From Allolobophora icterica (lineage: Eukaryota > Annelida > Clitellata > Crassiclitellata > Lumbricidae), in assembly GCA_963556255.1 (NCBI GenBank), contig OY744607.1, positions 39,508,222-39,572,221 of the forward strand: 64,000 nt of DNA, in the 5' to 3' direction. Shown here piece by piece: positions 53,707 to 64,000 of the stretch (positions are counted from its first letter, which is position 1; each line of letters starts with the position of its first letter). The position numbers and the translations under genes were made by a program. A model generated the notes under the pieces. That model ran no database searches and was not told the origin of the DNA. It saw only the letters and a list, made by a program, of their open reading frames with translations.

Positions 53707-55674
53707 CAGAGCCGTTTTAAGGAGTTTGGGGGCCCTAGGCACAACCCGCACAAACCCTAAATAACCTTAAACGTAATCCGATTTCCGTCTCAATATCTCA
53801 GTCTCAGATACAGAGTATATTGCATTAGTGCATTGTACGTGCATAATTTTATGTGTCATTTTGTTAAATTTATTAATATAGTATACTGTTACTAAACTCA
53901 TAATAACACAGCTAACACATCAATCTTTGTACTACAAGTGTAAAATGAAAGTTTAGTTTAACATTCTTTACAGTTTCCATTGTTTATTTGTTATACAAAC
54001 TGAAAGTGTGATTATAATGAGTACATGTTTGCTATACATGGATTGTGACTTTGTAACGACAGTTTCTTACAAACATCGCTTTCGTGTTTTGCTCTGAGCA
54101 AAGTCTTTTATAATATCATCGAACTTCAAAGACTCCAACACATCTGATTCTATGCTCATAACAGACCGGCAGTTCAATCGTTCTGGCATCATATGGCTGC
54201 GAAGCTCGTTCTTGCATCATATGGCTGCGAAGCTCGTTCTTGATTAATTTAAGTTTTGAGAAAGAACGTTCACCCGTACAGTTTGTCACCATCATTGACA
54301 GAAAGATTGATGACCCATCGTTGTTGTTGAAAACAAGCGACAGACAAAGCAATACACAGACTTCTGCGATGGAGAAAAGAGCAGCCACTCGCGACAAACT
54401 GATTCACCATTTCGCAGTTCACGACGGAAACAGGAATCAGTTAAGCAACGTCTATGCAACTTATCTCCCGTTCGATACACGCGTTGAGTCGTACTAAAGT
54501 CAGACTCTTTATGCTGGCAACTAGCAGGACCTTTACGAATCCAATAAGATCGTAATTCCTCCGTGATTCGACTCCATAAGGCTGCATCAGTTGGATAGTC
54601 CGCTGACTCCGTAGGGCTTAGGCCTACATCTTGCGAAATAAGCTTCGAATTTTGGTGTTGTGACAACATCTGTACTTTCGACTGGTAGACCATCATCTTG
54701 CAGCGACAATAACTGTTCATCTTTATCGCAAACAATGACATCAGTAGACGACTAAGACAACGTAAGAGTATCTTACGTCTCAACAATGTCGGACTGCGAT
54801 GATGATTGTGTTTTCTGACTTTGAAAAAAAGAAGATACTTTTGGATGTTTGTTCGAAATTTCAATTTCAGTTGCTTCCTTTTTTCTCTTCGCGGCACCAC
54901 TCATATAATTTCTACGCATTTTTGATGGGTTGTCTGATATTTCGATTAATTGATCGTAGGCCTACTGATAATTGGCCAAAAGTTGCAAATCGGTTTGCCG
55001 TGAACGACGGTGATAACTAACAATCAGAATCTTAATCTGCATAACAAAAAGGGTAGAAACTATTAAAAAGCCTAAACCTTACACATTGGGGGAGGTGGAA
55101 ATGAAGTGATTTTGTGAAGTTAAATAAGTTTGCCAAGTTCACTACCGACTCAGTACCGAGCGTCGACACGCCAACATCATTCTATTTATCCTATTAACTG
55201 TGCGAAATTTGATACGCTCTTTGCCCTTTTTACAATTTAAAGTTTAAAACAATTTATAAAATGACTAGATTATAGGACAGAGAGATTAATATTAAAAATT
55301 AATATTAGCTTACCAAGACATAAAAATTCCTTGAATAGCGTTGTGAAAAAGCAGCCAAATGAAAACAAACATAATAGGCAATAGCCTACAGCAAGTTGTG
55401 CGCCATCGTCGCCATGCGTTAAAATTATTGATTTATTTCTATAGCGCTATGATTTTATTACCAATAATTATATTTAGCTAAAAATGCAGACCGCAGACAT
55501 TTGTTTTAAAAAATAATAAAAATGTGTTATTGTTCTTACTTTACTTTGCAGAATTGTTACTTGTTAGAACAGAACTTATAATATTGTTATTTTGTTTCTT
55601 GGCCGCCGCGGGGCCCCCCGCTGCGCGGGGCCCTAGGCCCGGGCCTCGCGTGCCTATGCCTTAAAACGGCACTG
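53707..55674 (-). mobile_element. internally deleted hAT transposon (1968 bp), TSD TTTGGCGT
   Basis: Ends CAGAGCCGTTTTAAGG and mirror CCTTAAAACGGCACTG, flanked by perfect TTTGGCGT (53699-53706, 55675-55682). GGGGCCCTAGGC blocks lie just inside both ends. Minus-strand remnants of a hAT transposase sit in the middle. Confidence 0.95.
54116..54900 (-). pseudogene. hAT transposase remnant: TTF-type finger joined to dimerisation domain
   Basis: Reading leftward from 54900, the first frame contains a TTF/ZMYM-type zinc-finger region (SYWIRKGPASCQHKE, REWLLFSPSQKSVYCFVC). A second, shifted frame (54116-54397) gives the hAT C-terminal dimerisation block (TNCTGERSFSKLKLIKNELRS). The two lie side by side: the catalytic RNase H-like core that should separate them is missing, and the join is out of frame. 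This is an internal-deletion derivative of a ZMYM-like hAT. Confidence 0.88.
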
Positions 55675-55695
55675 TTTGGCGTTGCGGCACCTTTA

Positions 55696-55896
55696 TCTAT
55701 ACATATAGTTTCCTTATATGCAAATTTGGCCGTCGTAGGACGCTACGTCACAAACGGCTTCTGATCTATTGTGAAACCGTTTGTGACGTCAGTACTGTCG
55801 TCTTGACGACGGCGGTCTTGACGACGGCCTTGACGACGGCGATCAACGACCAACGATATACACTGCCGTCATAATTATGACGGGGAAATACACTAG
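55696..55896 (+). mobile_element. very small Helitron (201 bp)
   Basis: 5' A|TCTATACATATAG; 3' hairpin CCGTCATAATTATGACGG, then GGAAATACACTAG followed by T. The interior carries repeated CTTGACGACGGC units. It lies 13 bp outside the hAT target duplication. Confidence 0.85.
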
Positions 55897-56625
55897 TTGG
55901 ACTATGAAAGACTATATTTCTTTGAACACGTAAACCAGCTCCAAATAGTCTGTTGCTATGAAGAAGCTTCAGTCAGAGCGTTAGTCCAGGAATGGTAAGT
56001 AAGTAAGTAGTTCTAGCCAGGGATGTGCACAAGACCAAAAATCCAAGACCAAGACCGAGACCAAGATCGCATGGTCCAAGACCAAGACCGAAACCAAGAT
56101 CGCAAGATCGAAGACCAATTGTCGTTTGAATATATTTATAGTAAATGTTATATTCGAGATAACAGATTTGGTCTTTATTTGTTAAATTGATCTTTGGAAG
56201 CGCGCTATATTTACCCTTCGCACAGAGCGCAATTAGTCCTATAGCTTGCTACGTTCCTGCAAAATATATATAGCACACACAGTTTAAAAAGCGCCCCCCC
56301 CCCCCCAAGGAAATTATACTTTTTCTGAGGCCTCTGCAGATTGTAAGGTTCTAAGCTGTAGCTGTTTTAGCTTATAGGTAAATCCTGGACTGACTAACGA
56401 GAGGATACCACGAGCAGAACCCAGGCTCGCCGTTCTACATCGAGTGTAGCGACAGCACCCAATATTGAGACACGGTCGACGCTTATTGTCTTTCCCACTG
56501 CTTCATTGGTATCCAGCTAGGCCTATAATAGACCTCAGCCAGCGATCGTTCGTTGTAAAAGGATTAACTTAATGCCAGCTGCGAGTTGCTTAATAATGGT
56601 GCCGTGAAGTTAGTTACTATATTGG
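55897..56625. other. intergenic with a lone hAT end at about 56026
   Basis: CAGGGATGTGCACAAGACC at 56026 opens a run of CAAGACCAAGACC hexamers to about 56115, like the subterminal arrays at 37997 and 61428. No right end was found. A poly-C run lies at 56295. Confidence 0.55.
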
Positions 56626-56930
56626 GGTGCACGATAGTCTAGTGGTCTGTCAACCGAGAGGTCGCGGGTTCAAATCCTAGCCCCAACAGAAATTTGTTTT
56701 GAGATTTCTGCTCCGCTTGCGTCCCCTAGCCAACTCAGTCGTAGCCTGTAAGGAGCATACTGACCGTCCGTCCACTGCCGGTGCGAAGATCGGGCAGCGA
56801 GGGACAGGACTGGCCACCCGACCTCATCTGCCGAGGCTAAGAAAATGAAGTCTCTAGTCTAACACTTCATATACTCATGCCATGGCTGCCTGTCAGGTTT
56901 GCTTAAGGGACGGCTCTTCTTCTAGTATAA
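56626..56930 (+). mobile_element. tRNA-derived SINE (family 2), best copy
   Basis: Starts GGGGTGCACGATAGTCTAGT (A box) with B box GGTTCAAATCC. The body matches 13955-14225 block for block. The tRNA-like head does not fold into a full cloverleaf, so it is a SINE rather than a tRNA gene. Confidence 0.8.
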
Positions 56931-57260
56931 ACTGAATGTAAGAAATTAAAAATTAAATGTTTTCAATAAACTAAAGCCAACTGAACAATTTAACAAACTT
57001 TTATAATTATTCAAGTTGTATTTGAACATTTGTTTTAAATTTCTTTTTCTAAGCCCTGCAGTGGCCTCTCCGCCACATGTTTACGTCATGCATAATAAAC
57101 TTTATCTGTATAAAATGTCGATTTCTAAACATAGGCCCTAGAAACCATAATTTAAACGTGACGCGAGCGTTTGTCTTTTCGTAACATTTAATTTCAAGGG
57201 TAAGCTTTGTAACAGCTTACACTAGTGTGCCACATTGTTACATTGTCTGTTAATCGTAAT

Positions 57261-57398
57261 CGCAATCTCCAAACTTCTAAAGCGCCTCCGGTTAAAAGGC
57301 AGCGAACATACCGCAACACCACCACCATCGTATTCTATATAAAGACATCTAGCCTACTGAACGATCCAAAATTTAACATCAGTATTCTATAGGTTATT
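57261..57398 (-). repeat. interspersed repeat, near-identical copy of 47397
   Basis: See the match described at 47397-47529; a four-base insertion (GCCT) and a few substitutions separate the copies. Confidence 0.75.
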
Positions 57399-57501
57399 TC
57401 TTAATTTTTTTATTATTTTCTCCAGGCTAGTGTTCTATAATTATGTTCTATTGTACACAGCTGCGGTGTCAACCAGTATTATGATCAACAATAAAAACGA
57501 A

Positions 57502-57505
57502 TATA

Positions 57506-57536
<31 letters not shown>
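57502..57536. repeat. (GAT)n microsatellite
   Basis: Simple trinucleotide run. Confidence 0.95.
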
Positions 57537-57575
57537 CCACAGTGACCCGTTGCACCACTGTGCATTATATTATTA

Positions 57576-57725
57576 CTAGCTGTAAACCCGTGAAAAATCA
57601 CGGCATAGCCTATATAAAAAACAATTATTATTGCAGTGATAACAATAACGTCATATTATAGGCCTATAGCCGTCGTCAAGACAACCGTCAAGACAACCGT
57701 CGCCAAGGCGGCAGTATAGTGACGT
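57576..57725 (-). mobile_element. Helitron 3' end (minus strand)
   Basis: The minus strand ends CCGTGATTTTTCACGG-GTTTACAG-CTAG followed by T: a hairpin plus CTAG|T terminus. The adjacent sequence carries CTTGACGACGGC-like units shared with the Helitron at 55696. The 5' end was not located, so the right border given is only the part I can support. Confidence 0.65.
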
Positions 57726-58555
57726 CACAATAGTGTTTGTTTACGGGACAGACGTACAACGGTTATTATGTAAGTTGATAGCCGTCAAACCGAAATATAT
57801 ACTCATGGCCCTTAATGTGCTTACTTCGCATCGCATGTTCTCCAAGAAATGTCTGCACGGATTCACTTGTTTTCCGCATTGCAGCGGTTGGTAATATCAG
57901 ACATTACTACTGAGGCTTGGACTATAATAGTTCACCCAATCAGGCAATGGAACCGGCTAGAAACTGTCTAAAAAAGATATATTAGCCCGACGAATTCTTC
58001 ATTCGGTAGCTATATCTTTCACACAAATCTATTCTATGTATAGACTATTCACATGATAATTTACATATCTTCTGTTACGAAGGGTCCAAGTTGTATGTAG
58101 AGCAGATATTAGTAGCATATTCCGCAAGATATCGTCTCCAACACCTGAAATTGGGCTCGGCCTCAGGCGTATATGTATTACCTTGGGATATGGAAGGATG
58201 TAACAAACCTTCTAATAATTTTATCCCTAACATATAAGCCGCTCGGGCTGCTTATCTGCGATGATAAATACACTAATATTGGACTTACAGTTATTTAACT
58301 AATCCGCATTCCCACCACCAGAAGCGGTAGAACACGTCACTCGAGTCTCGACCTATATTTTGTTAACTATTTAAATAATTTTCGTTGTTTTACTTTCGTA
58401 TCTACAGAATAGTTTATTGCTTATTTCTTTTCTTTTCAATTCTATCTTACTTTTACAAAAATGCAATTTATGGCAACATATGTAGAGTACAATCCATAGG
58501 CGTAATGTGATGGTGGGGTACGAGGGTTACTCGTATTACGACAAATATCTGATCC
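57726..58555. other. no feature recognised (possibly Helitron interior)
   Basis: A/T-rich DNA without coding support. TCTATACATAGAATAG (minus strand, 58043 leftward) resembles a Helitron 5' end but lacks the right flanking base. Confidence 0.35.
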
Positions 58556-58559
58556 ATCC

Positions 58560-58850
58560 TACGAACTCGCCAAAACCTCACCTCCTGCTATCTCTCCACA
58601 GGTCTTTCACTCGAAACTGAAAACACTGCTCTTTCACAAATCCTATCCTGATTCCTCCTCTGTCCCTTACCTCTGATCCACCACCCGTGCACGTACCTTA
58701 GCCGCCTGACTGTCTACTTGCCTGACCCGTTGAATCTTGACCTGGAACCGATTTCACCCCCTCCCCGCCCCTTCCAGCGCCTATGAATAAGCTGGTTCCC
58801 GCGACTTTGCTTTTTTGGGCGTTGTAGAAATTTAGAGATATAGATAACAT
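58560..58850 (+). mobile_element. L2-like LINE 3' end
   Basis: C-terminal RT-like SKLKTLLFHKSYP followed by a 3' region with GCGCCTATGAATAAGCTGGT and GGGCGTTGTAGAAATTTAGA, a diverged version of 59085-59160. Confidence 0.55.
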
Positions 58851-59084
58851 GATTACCCCAACTTTTCATATTCCGAATAAACAATGCCCATCACTATTCA
58901 ACCGGCTAGGTCAACTTCCAATTATGCTTCCCCAAGTATTGCTTTTCAGTCAATCTTTACGTAATTAGGTAGGAATTAAGGTATAGGTAGATAGACAGAC
59001 AGTACACAGAGACAGCAAGGTAGATAAAATGAGTGTAGGCCTACTATAGCTATACAAGTTTCTATGTATGTACAATTGTACATC

Positions 59085-59160
59085 CCGCGGCGCTCGTGAA
59101 TAGGCTGGTGCCTTGCGCTTGGCCTTAGAGTGGCGCTTTAGAAGCTAGGAGATAACGACA
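59085..59160 (+). mobile_element. LINE 3' tail repeat
   Basis: GGCGCTCGTGAATAGGCTGG, then GAGTGGCGCTTTAGAAGC and TAGGAGATAACGA; the mirror of 30590-30665. Confidence 0.55.
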
Positions 59161-59164
59161 CAGT

Positions 59165-59410
59165 CTGCAATCTTCGGTTATGGGTCTTTTGGCTGAGCCT
59201 CTATTTAGCACTGTCATGGGCTCTCGTGAATTCCGTGTTGCTGCCTGCAGGGATTGGAATCGGCTGCCAATGTTTATCCGTTGTTCGAGGACGTCAGATA
59301 TAGTACATGTAACTGTCACGCTATTAATAGGAATACGAGATCTTGTCCGGAAGGACATTAAAAACCACATACCAAAGATACGTAGTGTAACTTGTATGTA
59401 TGGAAACCGG
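59165..59410 (+). mobile_element. LINE C-terminal fragment
   Basis: One frame reads SREFRVAACRDWNRLPMFIR, the WN-LP box of non-LTR reverse transcriptase C termini, then decays. Confidence 0.5.
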
Positions 59411-59509
59411 AGGCGCCGGGTTATAAATTATGTCAGCACAGTTTTCATATTTATACAGAAGTAAGTTAGCATTATAAGTCAGCAAGAAGTGTTGAACAGA
59501 TAATTATCA

Positions 59510-59745
59510 GAATTGCGACAATTATTTGATCCATCCTCTGAACTCACAAAATCCTTCCCTTGCTGGCTCTTCACAGGTCTTTCACTCAAACTGAAACACT
59601 GCTCTTTCACAATGCTATCCCGATTCCTCCTCGATCTTCCCTTAGGGCCTACCTCTCTCGCCGTTTCAGTTTTAAACACCACCCACCGTAGTCGCCTGAC
59701 TTTTGTCTGCCTGCCTGAGTCCTGACCCCTTTGATCTTGCTCGAA
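59510..59745 (+). mobile_element. L2-like LINE C-terminal fragment
   Basis: Closely resembles 58560-58740 at DNA level (CACAGGTCTTTCACTC, CACTGCTCTTTCACAA, ATCC-GATTCCTCCT, CGCCTGACT). A second copy of the same LINE end. Confidence 0.6.
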
Positions 59746-60620
<875 letters not shown>

Positions 60621-61302
60621 AGTAACTCGGCGGTGACGTGGTGCGATCGATGAGGTATATTCCTCCACTTCTGATAGATTGTGGTATCCAGTACGAGGTG
60701 ATTCTCGTAGGTGGATGGGACGAAGAACAGCCGTCTTCGGAGTTGCGATCCTTGTTCCTCGATTATCCGGCTTCGTCTTAGTTCCGTGGCGATTCCGGAC
60801 GGGGCTTTTCACCTGGGCGATTCTGGATCGAACTCTGCTTGTGCGCCGTTGCGCCTCTCTATTTATTCGTTTCCTCTCTGTAGATTCTCTTGATGCTGTG
60901 GCGTCCCCTTCTACTGCGCATGCGCCGCGTGAGTCTGTGCCTTTGTCTGGCATTTCTATCCTGCCCGTTGAACGGTTGACATCATCTCCTCAATGCTCGC
61001 GCTTCACAGGCCCAAACTAAAAACCATCTCCCTTCGTCTCTTGGATTCAATTCTCATTCGGACACAATTATAATCGACTACAAAGATGGAAATATCAGGG
61101 ACGGTAAGTATGAAGGTGAGTCGAGGTAGGTTTGATTTGATCTCTGTGCGGCGATAATGCATGTCCACGTGGTTCAAACGCGTCGTTTATATTTGGTGAT
61201 ATTAGCGTTAAACGATTTAATATTCTGTGGATGCTTATAGCCTAGTATTCCACAATACTCTATAGGCCTACCATACTTTTGTTTTCTTACACGGTTCGGC
61301 GC
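60621..61302. other. intergenic; possible short first exon at 61086-61103
   Basis: ATGGAAATATCAGGGACG followed by GTAAGT has the form of a tiny first exon with a consensus donor, like the CCCH gene's first exon. No downstream exon is visible in the window, so this is only a hint. The longer frames at 60679-61020 lack coding support. Confidence 0.25.
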
Positions 61303-61427
61303 CAGAGGCGGCGCTACACCAGGGCGCGCCAGGGCAAATGCCCTGGTAAAAAGCCATTGCCCTGGTCGATGCCCTGCCAGAATTTTTGCTCTGTCCAGAA
61401 TTTATTCGGACATATTTGTGATATCCT

Positions 61428-62404
61428 CAGTCTTGTTGTCAAGACCTTAAACCTCAAAACCAAGACCAAGACCAAGACTTTGAACCTCGAGACCAAGACC
61501 AAGACCTTGAACCTCGAGACCAAGACCAAGCAAGACCAAGACCTTGAACCTCGAGACCAAGACCAAGACCAAGACTTTTAACCTCGAGACCAAGACCAAG
61601 ACCAAGACTTTGAACCTCAAGACCAAAACCGAGACCAAGACCCCAAAAATCACATTCAGGTCAAGACTTCTTTTTCTTACGAAAAAAATTGTCAAGTCGG
61701 ACTACTCTTTATTTTAATGAAAACGTGAGTCTTTTATTTGATTCAGGCAAATTAACTTTAAATGCAGACTGCAGAGAATTCCGAATTCTTATTAAAGTCC
61801 TTCATGCAAAATGTTATTACAATGCCTTTTGTATTTTATAAAAATCAATTCACCCAGAATTTTCTGACCAAGACGTGACCTGTGGGGCCTCATAAAAATT
61901 CTGCCATGTGGAAAAATACGTTCTACAGGTGCTGAAGTCGCTGGCACACAGAGTAGCAAAGGGTGATATTTCAAGCATTGGATGTAAATGTACAAATCGT
62001 GAGCCTTCTTGAAATCCTCCCATGGTTTATCAGACCGTCTGGCTCAGAAAAGTCTCGGCAGGGCTTCCAGACACAGCATAACTTAGTTGCTGCTGCCAAT
62101 GGGTTTTCCTGACCAACAAGACGTGCATCCGTCCGTAGGTATTTGTCGTAGGCTATGATGCAAATAGGCTTGATAAATTTTTTAATTCTTGAGTTTTGTT
62201 AAATGACTGTTCATATTGACAGCCGGTCTTGGTCTTGGTCTTGAAAAACCAAGACCAAGACTTTGAACCTCGAGACCAAGACCAAGACCTTGAACCTCAA
62301 GACCAAGACTTTTGGTCTCAAGACCAAGACCAAGACCAAGACTTTTAAAAACGAACTCGAGTGCACTCGAGACCAAGACCTTGGTCTCGAGGACAACAAG
62401 ACTG
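61428..62404. mobile_element. hAT-type element with CAAGAC subterminal arrays (copy 2), TSD GATATCCT
   Basis: Ends CAGTCTTGTTGTC and GACAACAAGACTG, flanked by perfect GATATCCT (61420-61427, 62405-62412). About 200 bases of CAAGAC/CTCGAGACC hexamers on the left and 180 on the right. The centre keeps a minus-strand hAT dimerisation fragment (61792-61995; PATSAPVERIF). 977 bp. Confidence 0.95.
61792..61995 (-). pseudogene. hAT transposase C-terminal (dimerisation) fragment
   Basis: An open stretch of 67 codons with PATSAPVERIFPHGRIFMRP and a following LGQKILGELIFIK, the conserved C-terminal hAT dimerisation region. The rest of the transposase is absent. Confidence 0.85.
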
Positions 62405-62699
62405 GATATCCTGAGGTATAAATTCACTTAATTCACTGAAATGTTAAAATTTGCTTTACAAATGTCAAAAAACGTTCAGCTTCCGGGGGCGGGGGCTTCG
62501 CCCATCTGACCTCCTGACTATAGACAACTATAAGAGTGCTCGGGGCGATTGATGGCAAGCTCGGTAGCGCGATTTTATATGGTCAACATTTAAGCTCGCG
62601 CTAAACCGCGCTCTCCATACAGTGGCGTAACAACCTAGCCGGGGGCCCTTGGACACATTAAGCTTGGGGGCCTTTTTTATGCAACGGTAGTATGGTATC

Positions 62700-62877
62700 C
62701 AGTGGCAGCGCCAGGATTTCAGGTTTGGGGGGGCTGAAGCCCTAAGCTCTTCCCTTTCTCCCTTCCTCCATGTTAGCATTGCAAAGCTTCAGAGATTTCC
62801 AGCGTTTTGTTTGGGGGGGCTGAGCCACAGTTTGGGGGGGCTAAGCACCCCCTAGCCCACCCCTGGCGCCGCCACTG
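62700..62877. mobile_element. nested hAT-type MITE (178 bp), TSD ATGGTATC
   Basis: Ends CAGTGGCAGCGCCAGG and mirror CCTGGCGCCGCCACTG, flanked by perfect ATGGTATC (62692-62699, 62878-62885). TTTGGGGGGGCT blocks at both sides. Confidence 0.93.
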
Positions 62878-63094
62878 ATGGTATCTGGGAACTTATAAAG
62901 CGCATCTCACAGTGCGAACTATTCAGAGGCGCTCTCAGAGTGTGAGCCTCGCGGAAACGGAAAAGGCTTTAAACGATTAACAACAGAGTGAACCCAGCAA
63001 GTAGGGTCCCACGCAGTACCAGGGGAAGGGAGTTCCATAGGGATGGAACTCCCTATGTAGCAGTGTACTCATCACATTAGCTGTGGTTACGGGG

Positions 63095-63180
63095 TGCAGG
63101 TAGAGCAGATTTCTGCCCTGTCGGGAATTTGAACCACCGACCTCTCGTTTGACACAATTAAAATCAGGGCCGATGTCCGA
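63095..63180 (-). mobile_element. tRNA-headed SINE fragment
   Basis: The minus strand reads GTCAAACGAGAGGTCGGTGG then TTCAAATTCCC (B box), similar to the head of the SINE at 56626 (GTCAACCGAGAGGTCGCGGG). Confidence 0.5.
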
Positions 63181-64000
63181 TGAATACGTTTGCTGCAGTT
63201 TTGTTGCTGCTAATTCCAAATCGACATCGGATGAGTGCAGCAGAGATTTGGGATAAAGAAAACTAGACAATGCAGAAACTGTAACGCTACCCTTCAAAAC
63301 TACTCTTTAGCTGTGCCATTGCTGTGTCGGCAATAGCGAAAATACGCGACTCTTGAAAGCTACTTCTGGATCTTGAAGACGTTCTTCACTGTACAGTTCA
63401 TCAAAAATTTTGTGCGTCTCTTTCTAACAGCATTAAATTTGCGTGTAGTCTTCGAAATAGCTGAGATTGCTGTAGCTCTAGCATTTACAGTTCCCAAGAA
63501 TCACGCACGTAGGCCTAATTAAGTCAGTTCACCGAATGCTGCGGAGAGAATTAAGTCTGGTAGCAGCAGATAGGTCTAGGGCCTCTAAGCTATTTGGACT
63601 GATTGAAGTGCACGAGATGCACTGTCAATTGTCAGTATTATAGGCCTAACAATCGTTCCCAAATGATAAAAAAAAACTATGAACTCGAATTTTTTAATTA
63701 ACAAGCTTGGGGGCCCTTGCGACCTCGGGGGCCCCTGGACTTTGTCCACCCTCGTTACATGGCTGTTACGCCACTGTCTCCATAATTCGCCCTCTGCGCT
63801 GGTTAGGCCTACTGGTTACAAAAAGTGTCTGGCGCCGCCTCTGCTCGGCGCCAGTGTAGTCAGACTCAGAGTCAGAATCAGACGATGCCAGAGAAATTCC
63901 TGTTTAAAACTGTTTACATTACGACTTTACGACGATTTGTGCAAAGTTAGTTTTTTCATTAATAATTGCGTGAAAAACCGGAACTTCAGATTGGGAGGTA

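Larger units (their letters stand above)
62620..63776. mobile_element. hAT-type element (1157 bp), TSD TCTCCATA
   Basis: Ends CAGTGGCGTAACAACC and mirror CTGTTACGCCACTG, flanked by perfect TCTCCATA (62612-62619, 63777-63784). GGGGGCCCTTGG blocks inside both ends. It contains a smaller hAT (62700) and a SINE-like head (63095). Confidence 0.93.
61303..63843. mobile_element. outer hAT-type element (2541 bp) holding three others
   Basis: Ends CAGAGGCGGCGCTAC and mirror GGCGCCGCCTCTG. Flanking octamers TTCGGCGC (61295-61302) and CTCGGCGC (63844-63851) differ at one base. It encloses the elements at 61428, 62620 and 62700. Confidence 0.8.

Noticed and set aside
56626..56695. Possible tRNA gene (good A and B boxes)
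   Set aside because: Acceptor and T stems do not pair fully, and the downstream body is shared with the copy at 13955, so it is a SINE.

Overview
This 64 kb window is animal nuclear DNA. It has intron-split genes with GT-AG sites and low-density coding, a very heavy load of DNA transposons, LINEs, SINEs, Helitrons and one LTR retrotransposon, and many microsatellites. The protein-coding genes have clear animal orthologues (RETREG/FAM134, EXOSC9, a TTP-like CCCH zinc-finger protein). The mobile-element mix (short-LTR Ty3/Gypsy element, RTE and L2/CR1-like LINEs, tRNA-headed SINEs, very abundant hAT derivatives) and the frequent octamer TAGGCCTA suggest a marine invertebrate, perhaps a deuterostome such as an echinoderm or hemichordate. 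The species cannot be fixed from the sequence alone.

Layout. 0-1.5 kb: last two exons of an unrecognised + strand gene. 1.5-11.7 kb: intergenic repeats, including a complete Ty3/Gypsy element (5936-10492, minus strand, two apparently identical 146-bp LTRs, AAGCT target duplications) inserted into an older L2-like LINE tail. 11.76-20.7 kb: an eight-exon RETREG/FAM134-type ER-phagy receptor gene (556 aa, LIR motif at the C terminus). 22.5-30.4 kb: a minus-strand RING plus coiled-coil gene, convergent with RETREG; the intron between its exons 5 and 6 holds a 5'-truncated RTE (BovB-like) insertion with an open reading frame and 10-bp target duplications. 31.9-37.3 kb: EXOSC9 (RNA exosome), divergent from the RING gene; its 4.2-kb intron is about four-fifths mobile DNA (a large fold-back element interrupted by a Helitron, then a hAT element ending 45 bp before exon 2). 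40.9-42.9 kb: a two-exon tandem-CCCH (TTP/ZFP36-like) gene. 43-64 kb: almost gene-free mobile DNA.

The most striking content is a set of hAT-type insertions whose ends can be fixed exactly because each is flanked by matching 8-bp direct repeats. I find fourteen perfect 8-bp duplications and one with a single mismatch. Several insertions are nested: hAT in hAT with a LINE tail and a third hAT inside at 47.9-50.4 kb, and an outer hAT holding three others at 61.3-63.8 kb. Two relatives carry large subterminal arrays of CAAGAC-type hexamers.

No operon-like cooperation is implied. RETREG (ER turnover), EXOSC9 (RNA decay) and the CCCH protein (probable AU-rich mRNA binding) are independent cellular genes. 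Exon boundaries below were checked by splice dinucleotides and reading-phase continuity; repeat families were judged by eye, not by database search.
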